DNA of 64,000 nucleotides, taken from NCBI RefSeq assembly GCF_964340395.1, contig NC_135556.1:12342410-12406409 (forward strand), given 5' to 3'. Source of the DNA: Glandiceps talaboti. Its lineage: Eukaryota > Hemichordata > Enteropneusta > Spengelidae. Within the stretch, counting starts at the first letter, position 1, and every line of letters starts with the position of its first letter. A model generated the notes under the pieces. That model searched no databases, was not told the DNA's origin, and saw only the letters and a program-made list of their open reading frames with translations. Both the position numbers and the translations under genes were made by a program. Below, in pieces: positions 26,101-35,230 of the stretch.

Positions 26101-29100
26101 AGGCTATCTGCAGCTTTGAATCCATCTAGATTCAAAGCCAAGGATAGCCTCTAGACTATATTCATTACTACATGGGTACAAATAATCATTGTAAAGTAGG
26201 AAGTGTGGGTAGAGCTTGAGCATACTGACTCCCAGACTGTCCAGTGAGTACAGCATGGGTTCCAAGCTACAACAAAATTATACAGTCCTAAACACATACT
26301 GCTCTTTCAAGCGAGGTCTCGGTTTACTAAGATAGACACAAACTAAAACTACTGTTGCAATGAATTGATATAAGCTATTGAATGCGCATTGGTTTAATTG
26401 TCTTCGCAGTAAGGTGACATTTCTGATGACTTCCATGATCTTGCAGTGTATATTTTGCAATCCAGACTGAGCATGCTCAGACGCAAAGGACTATGCGATT
26501 ATCTGTGGTTATCGTAATAACTTATCTGGAGCTACCGATGAAATAAACCTCCCACAATTGTCAGGGTAACTATGAATTGATCATTCGTGGTTGCAGTAAC
26601 AGTATTTTTTACAATACCAATTCATTAGTATTTATTATCACATTTCCCATGATGCACCATTCAACATGGCGGGTTTGCCAGTTCCCTATTGCCCAGGTTA
26701 TGTGATTATAGAGCAAACTTTGACAAGTTTTAGCCAAGTTACTTACAGCTTGTGTATCGTCTACAAATGGGTCTGTTTCATCATAACCCCATGTTGCATC
26801 AATAAGGTCTTCGATTCGGTCTCTTTTCCTCTTCTTGCCGGGTTTAGGTCCCTAAAAGTATGAAAATGAAAACAATTCGGGTTTAGGTCCTTGAAATTAT
26901 GACAAATGAAAGCAATTCATATTAAGGCCCTAAAAATTGGAAAATAAAAGCAAGTCATGTTTAGGACCCTAAATGTGTATGAAATATGAAAACAATTCAT
27001 GTTTAATGCCCTAAAACCATGACAATTGAAAGCAAATGAGGTTTAAATGTCCCTAAAAGCATGGTAAATGAAAGGAATTCATGTTTAGGGCCCCAGAAGT
27101 ATAGGTCTGATTATAATGTGGATGCTTGTTATTCAGACATTTGTACCTGCAGCAAGACTGGTAAGATATGAATATTCAATATGACCTTTGACCCCCACAG
27201 TTCAAATAAGGAGATAGAGAGATAACAATCGAAATGGATAAATGTCTTTGACTCATTCTCTTCTCTTCAAGTTGATCATATCAAATGTCTCAAGGTTAAA
27301 TATGAATCCAGAATCATCAACAAAAGTTCAATACTGTACACCTACACTAGAAAAAAGCCTCCAGAGGTGTGAAACTAGTCGAAGGTTCCAGTCATTCTGT
27401 ACTCGAGTACTACTAAAAAATACACCTACAATGACATTTGATTTTATCGCGGAAAAACTTTGAAGAGTATTTTTGTATTAATCTTTCATAAGACAGCATT
27501 TTGACATGAACATATCAGTTCATACTTAAATATTCATATGAAATAAACCTATGGTCTTCATGCTCAACACCTCAAGATATAATATTTCAATATTTTCTAT
27601 CCTTCACAATATCTTTGTTCTGGCTGTGAAGAAACCCACGATAGGCTCATACTTCAATATCTCTGCAAAAAGCCACGGATCAAGTCAGTCGCTATTTTTA
27701 TACTTTGAAGCAGGCATTGGTATGACTAGCACATTACAGGTTATGACAAAATTCTGACAAATTTATCTAAACCACGTCTCATTAGGCTATTCCAAAATGC
27801 AAACAGGAAATTGGGAGTAGAGCCCCCTCATTCAAATTGGGGGTATCATCACCTTATAGTGCCGATTCTTATGAGCTTTGTCTCGTGGTATTCTGTAGAA
27901 GTGTAAATCAGGGACGTTTTTCGTATTGTTCAGACATCGAGGAAAGCAGCGGTGCTCTATGATTAACCGAGTAACCTATACCATGTATACCCCCAAGGTA
28001 CATACAGACAGGAAGTAGAGCGCCACCATGGCAAATTTTGGAAAGTCCTGTTTTACATTTTAAATAATTTTGTTAACTTATATAAATAAATGAATTTCAA
28101 TTGGGAAAAATCGGAGATGTTGATGTATAGATGTATAACACCTTATACTGCAAAACAAAAGGTGTAACAAAAAACAATTTTACAGTTAAAGTATTAACTA
28201 ACAATTTTTGCAGGGGTTATATAACCCTGGAATAATACTAATATACGCAATCCACTTTGCTGTCTGTGCACGAACAACAATTTGACCAGAAAGTTTAAGA
28301 TACAGTGCCTGCGAGCTCCAGGTACATACAATTTGCAACCATTAACTTAAACATCACCATACCAAATGTAGTAAGTACCATAGCAACTACCCACTTTTAT
28401 CATGACGACGGCAACACTGGATTGTTTCCATCTTCAATTTGGATATTCTTCATGCTGGAATTGCTCCCAGCAATCTTTTAATACCAAGGAATACAAACAA
28501 AGACACATCACACAATTCTACAGATTTCCATCCATGTAATATTACTTACGTATTTCTGTTCAAATCTTTTAGCGATGGCTTGCAGGCTTTGTAGGTCTTC
28601 TTCATCTGCATCATTGAAAGGGTTGGCAGAGTTTAATATGGTAGTATTTTTGATCTCAACTTTCTCACCCTAGAAAATACAAGAAATAGATAGATATTCT
28701 GGTAAATATCAAAGTTCACCCACATACACAGTCTAGTCAGTAATCAACTATCCATCTTAAGTTAAAAGATTTACACTTCTTTTTTTTTTAACCTTGTGTC
28801 TCAAACCCCATTTCAATCTAATTAATATTCATAGCAGACCACATTACTTTGTGACGGGGTGAACAGGTCATTTCAATCTTCACAGCAATTATTGCCATTT
28901 TTCACACTGTAACATTTTCAATCTGCTTCACCCAAATCTCAAAAGGTATTAGTAGACCGATACCAGACACTTCCTTTCAAGGGGGGTGTGGTTCTCTTAT
29001 ATTTTGCTTTTGTACACTGTACATGTGTCATTTATTTTGAACTGCAGACTTCCATTCACTGTAGACAGTTTAATTCAGTGTATAGGATACCATTTATAAA

Positions 29101-32100
29101 GACAGCTGGTACTGATGTAGTGATGGCATTACGCTATGTATAAGGCGACACGCACAAATTAGTGACAGCCAATTTGCGAGTGCTAGTACTGAAAGCACTA
29201 TTATCTTTTTAAACTGCATCTACATTTTTGTAGCTTGATCTCAAATCAAAGCAGTCTTCAGATTATATTCAAATTACTCTTTGAATTTAGCAGTAGTCTT
29301 GTGTCCAATAACCACTGAATTTTGGTTTTAGACCACCAAATTGACTTTACACTTGTCTATTTATTCACAAACGCATGATATGATAAGTGTGAAAAAGTAT
29401 GAAGTATTGTTGGTTCGTGATCATAATACAATGAGTAACACTGAAGTCAAGCACATTCTTTATGTGCTACTCTCGTTTATAGCATTCATATCAAGTGTAA
29501 AACATACTGTTTCAAGTTTATTTACAGGCCTAGCATGTGGCCTTTCTAATGTAGTCAATAAGCAAAGGAAAAAATATACTTTTACACTTGATATGGATGC
29601 TATAAACGATTGTGGTACATACAGAAAATGCTTTACTTTGGTGTAAATGCACATGTACATGTATGATGTATACATCAGTGTTTGTGGCGGTAAGCAGGTA
29701 AAATCTACCTGAGTTTCCGAGGCATTTTACTGGAGTTCACCACCAAAATTATGGTAAATTTCCCTTCTGTTGCACCTGCGTTGCCAGACCTTAGCAAAAA
29801 CCCTACATACATGTATATATTACATTCTACACTGCACAGAAAGCTACATGTACCTGCAGTAAATAACCACATGAAGACAAATATGACAGATCAATGAATC
29901 TAATTTTGATCGATATCAGTGACTAAAAATTATTGACCACCAACATTTAGTGGCATACTACCAAAATGTAAAACCACCTGTTCACATGGACCACTTACAA
30001 TGTACTAACTGAAGTCAATCATTTACTACACAATACATGTGTATTTTAATTTCAAACCTAGCAAATTCTACAAATTTCTACATTTTGTATGTCTGTGTAG
30101 TTTAGTACATGTACCTTCTAAGTTATCTAACTCATAGGTTAGACAGCACAAGGTCAACCCAAGGTCATTGATACTGGTACATTCAGTCATACACACACAG
30201 TGAATTAAACAACAACATGAACACCTTGCAAGGTAACTTCCAAATACCAGCATTTATAATTTTACAACACTCCTCTCTTCCCATCAACACAGTCTGTGAA
30301 TTGCAAGACAAATTTCTACTCAAGAGTTCAAAATAATTTTTTAGGAAGTAATTTCCACATTTTTTGACAAGACTACAAATTGGTTATTTGTAACCATAAA
30401 CCGAGAGAGAGTCCATGGACATTTTTCTCACATCTAACTCAGATCACAATATTGTTGTGACATTATCAGCAGACTGGTGGTACATCATCTATATGGTATA
30501 TGGTATATTATACTGAGGAACCCTATAACATGTTATTACATATATTTATCCAAAACAGCAAGTTTCTGTGATAATCATACTGTGTGTCACATTTGCTGTT
30601 CTGCTGTGATCATAATATGTACAGGGAAAGATCACAACCTCATTTGCATATACTTTACATACAGGTACATGTCTGCAATAATGTTTTTGATATTCACAGC
30701 AGTGCAAATACCACTAGTATGCATGTGTAACTGTGCACGTATTCACTGGTAATTATCATTTGTTGTAACCTTGGCAAGTCTGTTTATTCTTGTTCCAAGT
30801 TCACACTAGTGATAAATCTGTCATACAACATGTAGTTGGTTAATCAATGAGCAGACCAGTGTGCCCTCCAAGTTAATTTGATGCACCACTGACACACACA
30901 ATTTCTAGTGACGTATCAAAAATTGGTGTTCCCCTATCTCTTTTACTTATGTGGTGACTCACAAGAAATCCCAGTTTTTCTCATTTTGACTCACAACAAC
31001 AAAATGTGGCTATTAGTAAAGGGTCACACTAGAGTGGAGTCATATGTTGTATGCTGCAAGGTGTCAACAAGTACAGCACTGTGCATGTATCAAAACACTG
31101 ACTGATAACCCATGCTATGCAAAGTGTATGAATTCACACAAATGAACCTTGACTGTCTTCTCACACACAGAAAAACTGAATAAGGAAGGAAATATGTCAA
31201 ACGTGCAAACAAACTTAACTAGGTTTTCTCTATCAAACTTTGCAGATACATATATACTAGTGATGTTATCGTTACAGGTTTTGAGATGGTAAACCCAACT
31301 TGCAAGGTTCAAATGGAGCCCCCCCAACCAAAAAAAACAACAACAACAACACAAAACAACAACAACAACAACAACAACAACAAAGATAAATACATAAATA
31401 AATAAATAAAAACTGTGGTATAGATGTGGGGATCTCTGCAAATTTATTAGAGTTCTCTGTCTGTTACCTGGGTTCCCACTAAAACCATGCAAATTTGTAA
31501 TATCAGATTTCTGAATCTCTGTCTGTTACCTGGGTTCCCCATTAAAAAACATGCAAATTCATCAGATGTCTCCTTTTGTTACCTGGGCTCAAAAACCTAT
31601 CACCTACAGCTAAAATACTTAACATGTAAGAATTACCCTATATCTGTTATATATACCAGTCAATACAGTAAAGTGGTAGTTACATTTTCTGAAGGCATTG
31701 ACACATCATGATAATGCAATATTTGCCGTCGAGGAAAAATGAACAGTTACAAAAAGAAACCTTACGATTACAGATTTTCATCTAAAAATGATGTTGTTTG
31801 TGCAGATTATGTAGCTGATGTTTCATCCTATTTAGTAGCCAGGGTCTGCTGCATTGTCTCTCATATTGGCATACTTGATAACTATTAAACATGACTACAC
31901 ATGTAAATATGTAACCGTTTTTTGGCACCACTTCTTGGCTAATCTTTTCCGTACATATTATTTAGACATAACATCAAGAATGTAATATGAGATCTGCTCA
32001 TCATTTATTCACTGAATGCCGACATAAAAATATATATATGACTTCCCTGACATTTCGTCTATCTAAGTCTTACATAGTTTTAATCCCGTTTTTTCCTCTA

Positions 32101-35100
32101 ACTTGTAGGTGTTTTTTTTGAGTACGAAGAAATATCGCCCTGGTACAAAGGACTAAAGTGTGATAAATCTGAATCAATACATGACTGTTTCTTTATCATG
32201 TCTGGACACCTTGAGTATAGATTAACACGACTTGCAATAACTCAGAATTATAGTCGGTAATATTCCTAAATCAGTAGGTCCTTGTACGGTAAAGATTAAG
32301 TCTGACAAATTTGTCATACTATCTAGCAATACACATAGAGAACTACATGTATTTAGCAATATTTTTTTTTATCTAAATTAGATTCCATATAAGTATATTA
32401 CATGTAGGCAATTCTGGGTACCTGTAACAGCATTTCACTTCATACTAGAAGGTCAAACTAGAACAAGAAGGTCGAATAATTCTCATTTAACACCTTTATA
32501 TAGTTAGTATCACTATCTCACAAACAGAAAAAATCTAAAAATGATAATGAAACACAATAACCTTGATCTTGCTTTATATTTAAAAAAAACACTAATATAT
32601 GCTGACTCTCCAGTAGCACCATGCAGCAAGTTAATTGTATATCTTTTATCAATTGTGAACCCATTATATTTCATTTTTTTTTTTTTTTTAAATTTGTACC
32701 ATATGCATACCATACTGTCTGGTCTCGGTAGTGTGTGTAGTCTAATAAAGATTGAGTATGGTGCATGTGTGGAGAGTAGAGTGGAAGTAACAAGGTCAAC
32801 CTTGCAATCTAATAATTGTTTATTTCTGTCGTCTACCTAGGGAGTCTCATTCTATTTCAGGTAACAACAACTGAGAGTCATTCTCCATCATTTTTTTTTT
32901 ACGTTTTATGATTTATGTCAGCAAATGTAATTACTTTTTACTGATGTATAAACACTTTGGAAACTCATTATTGACATTACATGGCCTTCTTCACAGCAAC
33001 AACAAACCATCACAAACATACAACAAATTCATTTATATGCACATCTTCACTCTTACAACCGAAATTTAAATCGCTGACAGACACTTTCTTGTCTCTTGCT
33101 GATAACAATCCATTGTCCTACTACAGCTTTCTTGTTGTCACAAAATAGGTGTATTATATCATTTTCGACATAATATTATGTAAAACATAATTTATGTCAT
33201 ACAAAAACTCTTTATTTACACAAATTTAATGGATGTCTAAAAAATGCAAATTCAAACAACTCCACATTTTTACTTAATTTCTGTTTCCAAAATTCAAAAG
33301 TTTATTGGCTCTGAAAACAATTTTCATTTTATATAATTTTTTTCGTAACTATTTTCAGTTATCAATTTCTCCTGTTCATTGTTTTTTCTTCTTAATTTAT
33401 GACTTTTAGTTCATGAATATTCAATTTTTTAATATATTTAATGAGATGACTTCAGAATTTGAATATTTCAAACAAAGGACATTTAAATTGCTGCATGATT
33501 TTTATTTTCTGAAAAAAATGGCTATTCAAAACAAACTTCTCAAAAAAAAAAGCCTGCTGAGGTGTGAAACTAAATTTGACAATTCAAGCTGTTTTGTATT
33601 CATTTACTATTGGTAAAGTGAAACACTGACTGTTTGCTGTAGAAAGTTCTCAGCTTGTTAAATTTTGCTCTGTGTGTGTTGGCTGAATTTATACACTACT
33701 TTTCATGAATGTGTCTTTGTTTTCAAATGTCTACTTTATTTTAAATATAAATAAAGGCCATATATCTTGCAATTAAAAAATGAGATTTGCTTACAAAAGT
33801 CGGCTCATTCCCATTCATGGTTTCCCATAGAGTTATAAAAAATTAAATCAAAAACAAAAACAAACAAAAAAATCATAATGGGAAACAAAACTAACTGATA
33901 AATAATAATAATATAAACAAGCAAAAAATAAAACGGAGAAAAAATTTCATGAGAAAAAAAAATCAATTGAAAAATAAAATTTAAATAAGAAAACAAACAT
34001 TGCTTGCTTCCAAAGATCTTATGAACGCTTTACAATTTTTGAAATTCAGCAAAACATGTTTATGCTGACACCGAGTGAAAAGTTAAGTATCACGATGTTG
34101 ATGATCTTTTATCTCATTGAATGAAAAATATACAATAAAAAAATACACAAAGGCCGGTTGCTGTAGCAACCACATCATGACCAATCTTTATATTTTTGAC
34201 AGTACACATTGGTGACCCCCCAGTCCTTGTGATGTTTTCAGCACGTTTCGCGTAAAAATATAAACGCCGAAATGTTGGCAGTCGTAAATTTTTAGGTGCG
34301 AAACTTAACATTATTGTGCTTGAAAACGCACGCGCTCACTCATAATTGCGCTTTTCACGTTATCCCAGGCTGTCTTGTCATTTCCCCTACTTTCGCGCCA
34401 CTGGTAAAATTGATGCATTGTTAGAATCACGAGCATTACACTAGCACCGCCCATTAAATTCTACGCACAAACGGAAGAATCGATAAATCTGTCCCAAATA
34501 TCATCACTTATTCATCACTTTCAATTTCACTTTCTTTTAATTATTTCCCATTCAAAGACGCTCTTACTCACAAAACTTCATAATTCCACTGAAAAGTTGT
34601 GCGCTTCAGAATTGCGCGAATAAATTCAACATGGCCGCCACAGTTTCTGACTGATTATAAAGTACATTTGCACACGAAGCCGCCATGAACAATACACGGA
34701 TTTAGGTGCCATTATATCGCGCTGAAAATAACCTAGTTTTCGCAAAGGAATAGACAGTAATTTTAACGTATTTTTACTCACTAGATAGGTACACTCAAAC
34801 CATACATACTTGCTATAGTATCCAAGCCAACAACAAGGCCCAAAATCATAGGGGAGATTGACTGATTATCGGCCTAAAACTTGGTGAAAAATCACATTTT
34901 TTCCATTGTGTATTTAAATGAAATTTCGCCGTCAAGGTCTTACCAGGGCGTTTTTCACCAACTCGCCATATGAGAACTCAGGACAGGTTCGTTCGGTCGA
35001 CTCCGTCAAAGTTAGTGAAAAACGAATGGTTGGCTCGCCTTTCTTCGTCTTTTCTTTCTGGTCCGCTGTTGGTGCAGAAATTGGGATAATTCTCCGTGGT

Positions 35101-35108
35101 TCAGCCAT
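9193..35108 (-). CDS. UBN1: Ubinuclein (UBN1/UBN2 orthologue), HIRA-complex subunit, 13 coding exons
   Basis: Ubinuclein is the animal Hpc2 homologue. With HIRA and CABIN1 it deposits histone H3.3 in the nucleus independently of replication. Coding exons in transcription order: 34944-35108, 28550-28669, 26747-26851, 25778-25924, 22922-23025, 21572-21881, 19852-19916, 19263-19432, 18235-18313, 17141-17257, 15894-16037, 12245-14835, 9193-9314. All introns are GT-AG and phases agree, giving 4,239 nt and 1,412 residues. Domains: N-terminal block ([17 protein letters not shown]), Hpc2-related domain (about 118-160), acidic linker (214-317), ubinuclein middle domain (about 318-510), then a long Ser/Thr/Ala-rich tail with a 12-residue repeat. 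The C-terminal block ([17 protein letters not shown] plus HSSPPHH) matches vertebrate UBN1. The gene looks complete. Whether it corresponds to UBN1 or UBN2 cannot be decided, since invertebrates usually carry one copy. Confidence 0.95.
9370..9960. repeat. Degenerate tandem repeat in ubinuclein intron 12
   Basis: About five diverged units of roughly 90-140 bp carry the shared words GCATAGCTGATCTGTTGCC, TTTTCAGATCTTC and TTTATCAAATGGAATCACT. They are seen near 9,385, 9,490, 9,650, 9,745 and 9,870. The open minus-strand frame of 138 codons across them is repeat-derived. Confidence 0.75.
10795..11093 (+). mobile_element. MITE family A, copy 1
   Basis: A 299-bp element bounded by CAGGGCTCAAAATTAAC and its inverse complement. 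The interior has two GGGCTACCA/TGGTAGCC inverted motifs. It matches the element at 22463-22747 over its whole length, in opposite orientation. CTACT occurs beside both ends. CAGGGCTyGAAATT-type ends resemble hAT superfamily termini, but the expected 8-bp target duplication is not clear. Confidence 0.75.
11153..11476 (+). mobile_element. MITE family B, copy 1 (diverged)
   Basis: Ends share the words AGGAARATGTAGAC...TTTGGTTCTGG and CCAGAACCCAAAGTTTATGA as an inverted pair. The same arrangement is seen, better preserved, at 17771-18106. No coding capacity. Confidence 0.55.
11790..11951 (+). mobile_element. MITE family C, copy 1
   Basis: A 162-bp element with inverted ends CAGTGTTTTTTGCTAAGG and CTTAGCAAAAACACTG. 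Inside are GGTAACAGAAAGGGG and GGTAGATTTTACCTACTTAC. Related copies lie at 29676-29805 (inverted) and 61361-61812 (internally amplified). Confidence 0.7.
12245..14835 (-). CDS. UBN1: Ubinuclein exon 12: long low-complexity tail with coding minisatellite
   Basis: A 2,591-nt exon encoding about 864 residues. It opens with [13 protein letters not shown] (vertebrate LFKESRRGHGHLT) and closes with the conserved [16 protein letters not shown]. Between them the protein is Ser/Thr/Ala/Lys-rich and probably disordered, with possible SUMO-acceptor motifs of the psi-K-x-E type (IKRE, IKSE, VKKE). Two short charged segments, [11 protein letters not shown] and [11 protein letters not shown], look like diverged copies of each other. 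About 20 tandem 12-residue units occupy residues 736-974. An antisense frame open for 230 codons at 13408-14100 is a product of the repeat period. Confidence 0.93.
13442..14156 (-). repeat. Coding 36-bp minisatellite in ubinuclein exon 12
   Basis: About 20 tandem units of consensus [12 protein letters not shown], mostly 12 residues; two adjacent units are 11 ([11 protein letters not shown]). A variant form [11 protein letters not shown] or [11 protein letters not shown] recurs every four to seven units, suggesting that blocks of several units were duplicated. All unit lengths are multiples of three, so the frame is kept. Nothing similar is known to me in vertebrate UBN1 or UBN2, so it is probably a lineage-specific expansion. 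Confidence 0.92.
15041..15110 (+). mobile_element. MITE family D, partial copy
   Basis: Carries TAGTCTAGAGGCTGTCTATG and GGCTTCAAATCT, matching one arm of the elements at 26092-26159 and 48512-48968. The second arm is not visible. Confidence 0.5.
15655..15846. repeat. (CA)n microsatellite with CGCGCATGCATG interruption
   Basis: Two long pure CA tracts flank a Z-DNA-like alternating purine-pyrimidine segment (ATGCGCGCGCATGCATGCACGC). The array ends 48 bp from ubinuclein exon 11. Open frames encode only His-Thr or Cys-Val runs. Confidence 0.95.
15894..19916 (-). CDS. UBN1: Ubinuclein exons 7-11: ubinuclein middle domain
   Basis: Five exons (19852-19916, 19263-19432, 18235-18313, 17141-17257, 15894-16037) encode the conserved middle domain, roughly residues 318-509. 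Diagnostic segments are [80 protein letters not shown], and [18 protein letters not shown]. Each aligns with its vertebrate counterpart in order. In UBN1 this region binds H3/H4 and supports dimerisation. Intron phases are 2, 1, 2, 2 and 2 at the exits of exons 7, 8, 9, 10 and 11. Confidence 0.93.
16375..16776 (+). mobile_element. Two-core-repeat element with 3' hairpin (pearl/HINE-like)
   Basis: Two tandem units of about 150 bp start GACCTGTTCAAGCATGTCTG and GATCTGTTCAAGCATGTCTG. A third, diverged partial unit (GGTCCAGGCATCTCCGAGAA) follows, then a distinct 3' tail that ends in a strong hairpin CCGGACTTCGTCCGG and GGGACTAA. Tandem cores of about 160 bp with a 3' hairpin and a CTAA-like end are typical of pearl/CvA-type, Helentron-associated elements of marine invertebrates. 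That assignment is inferred from architecture. A G-homopolymer precedes the element. Confidence 0.55.
17258..18234 (-). other. Ubinuclein intron 9
   Basis: Contains the family B element at 17771-18106. A 68-codon minus-strand open frame at 17419-17625 looks protein-like in composition but matches nothing I know and has no evident splice partners. Confidence 0.7.
17771..18106 (+). mobile_element. MITE family B, copy 2
   Basis: A 336-bp element with inverted arms: CCAGGAAATAAAAGGTATTT plus TCATAAACTTTGGGTTCT on the left, and GAACCCGATGTTTATGAAAA plus TACATCTATTTCCTGG on the right. The arms are about 43 bp. No open frame. Confidence 0.7.
18314..19262 (-). other. Ubinuclein intron 8
   Basis: Holds an (AAC)n repeat (about 18700-18736) and one copy of dispersed repeat family F at 19060-19215. 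Nothing else recognised. Confidence 0.75.
19060..19215 (+). repeat. Dispersed repeat family F, copy 1
   Basis: Shares ATTACCAGACTGGTACATTG, GTTTTCATGTnCAA-like spacing, TCTAGTGAAATRAG-type and CAGGTTTACARTATA segments with 42240-42390, in the same orientation. End structure is unclear. Confidence 0.55.
19917..21571 (-). other. Ubinuclein intron 6
   Basis: About 1.65 kb with a C-homopolymer near 20,341-20,352 and no recognised exon or element. Confidence 0.7.
22463..22747 (-). mobile_element. MITE family A, copy 2
   Basis: A 285-bp element bounded by CAGGGCTTGAAATCAAC and TTAATTTCAAGCCCTG, with TACAG beside both ends. It is the reverse-orientation match of 10795-11093, including the paired GGTAGCCCACT motifs. 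It lies in ubinuclein intron 5. Confidence 0.75.
23166..23322. repeat. (ATGT)n and (ATGG)n microsatellites
   Basis: About 80 bp of GTAT repeat, a short GT run, then about 45 bp of GGAT repeat. Frames across it encode Met-Tyr-Val-Cys or Met-Asp-Gly-Trp runs only. Confidence 0.95.
23905..24620. repeat. 105-bp tandem repeat, about 7 copies
   Basis: Units contain TTTACAATAGACACATTACA, CCCTTGAAAAGAGATAACGG and GGTGGCTGAGGATGGGGCTA. The central three are nearly identical and the outer ones are diverged. Confidence 0.85.
24655..25768. repeat. 46-bp minisatellite, about 24 copies
   Basis: The unit starts ACAGGACAGTGCTGTAACAG and continues AATCATACCATAGCTAATCT plus AAATAT. Most units are identical; several carry an extra ACACTGTAAT. 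The array ends about 10 bp from the 5' splice site of ubinuclein exon 4. Each unit has the short palindrome ACAGnnCTGT. Confidence 0.95.
25778..26851 (-). CDS. UBN1: Ubinuclein exons 3 and 4: Hpc2-related domain
   Basis: Exon 3 (26747-26851) ends with [19 protein letters not shown] and then VDDTQA. Exon 4 (25778-25924) starts [20 protein letters not shown] and continues GGLEFRP. Together they rebuild the Hpc2-related domain, the segment of UBN1 that contacts HIRA. The invariant GYDE, YDELVPA and GGFYIN motifs are intact. The junction is phase 0. Downstream, exon 4 becomes acidic ([12 protein letters not shown]) and then basic (NKKKKSLK), as in the family. Confidence 0.95.
26092..26159 (+). 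mobile_element. MITE family D, minimal palindromic copy with 8-bp direct repeats
   Basis: A 68-bp near-perfect palindrome (CTAGAGGCTATC...TTTGAATCC / ATTCAAAGCC...GATAGCCTCTAG) is flanked on both sides by the 8-bp direct repeat ATTCATTA (26084-26091 and 26160-26167). An 8-bp target duplication fits hAT-type transposition. It lies in ubinuclein intron 3. Confidence 0.7.
26841..27110 (-). repeat. Tandem duplication of the ubinuclein exon 3 splice-acceptor segment
   Basis: About seven diverged units of around 40 bp, each with TTTAGGnCCCTAAAA and ATGAAAACAATTC-like words. The first unit overlaps the real exon 3 acceptor (CTTTTAG, then GGACCTAAACC). The others lie upstream in intron 2 and most keep a TTTAG or close variant on the minus strand, followed by GGnCCTAAAC-like sequence. 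Confidence 0.75.
29441..29643. repeat. Foldback element in ubinuclein intron 1
   Basis: Two arms of about 62 bp, about 80 percent identical, share TCGTTTATAGCATTCATATC and AAGTGTAAAA in inverse orientation around a 75-bp centre. Overlapping open frames on both strands (up to 101 codons) encode mirror copies of the same peptide because of this symmetry and are not genes. Confidence 0.65.
29676..29805 (-). mobile_element. MITE family C, copy 2 (diverged)
   Basis: Starts CAGTGTTTGTGGCGGTAAGC, contains AGGTAAAATCTACCTGAG and ends CCTTAGCAAAAACC. It is in the opposite orientation to 11790-11951. Confidence 0.55.
34944..35108 (-). CDS. UBN1: Ubinuclein exon 1 with start codon
   Basis: Encodes residues 1-55, beginning [10 protein letters not shown]. 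The ATG (35,106-35,108 read on the minus strand) sits in the context CAGCTATGG. The conserved N-terminal block [19 protein letters not shown] and YGELVKNAL aligns with vertebrate VRITLTLFEPDHKRCPEF and YPELVKN, which fixes the start frame. The exon ends in phase 0 at a GTAAGA donor. A separate, longer antisense-looking frame that overlaps this exon is a shadow. Confidence 0.93.
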
Positions 35109-35230
35109 AGCTGTTTTTCAGCACGTCGTCCCGATTTCGAGGTTTTAACGTAGTATTCCATACAGTCGTGTAGCAGTAAAAACAGCCGCCATCTTGACCT
35201 CACTGCCCATATTGGCGCATGCGTTGTCGT
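35109..35230 (-). promoter_or_regulatory. Ubinuclein core promoter region
   Basis: Immediately upstream of the start codon, read on the minus strand, are an NRF1-like GCGCATGC palindrome (35215-35223), a GCCAAT box overlapping 35211-35216, and a YY1-type AAGATGGCGGC (35185-35195). This combination is typical of TATA-less housekeeping promoters. Transcription probably starts near the YY1 motif, about 80 nt before the ATG. Confidence 0.5.

Larger units (their letters stand above)
28670..34943 (-). other. Ubinuclein intron 1 (6.3 kb)
   Basis: Contains a foldback at 29441-29643, a family C copy at 29676-29805, an (AAC)n/(AAT)n simple repeat near 31331-31411 and otherwise very AT-rich DNA. CpG content rises from about 34,200 towards exon 1, including YY1-like ATGGCCGCC (34632) and GCCGCCATG (34679). 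Confidence 0.8.

Noticed and set aside
29341-29675. Plus-strand (101 codons) and minus-strand (71 codons) frames that encode nearly the same peptide.
   Set aside because: The similarity is due to the inverted-repeat structure of the foldback element, not to two genes.
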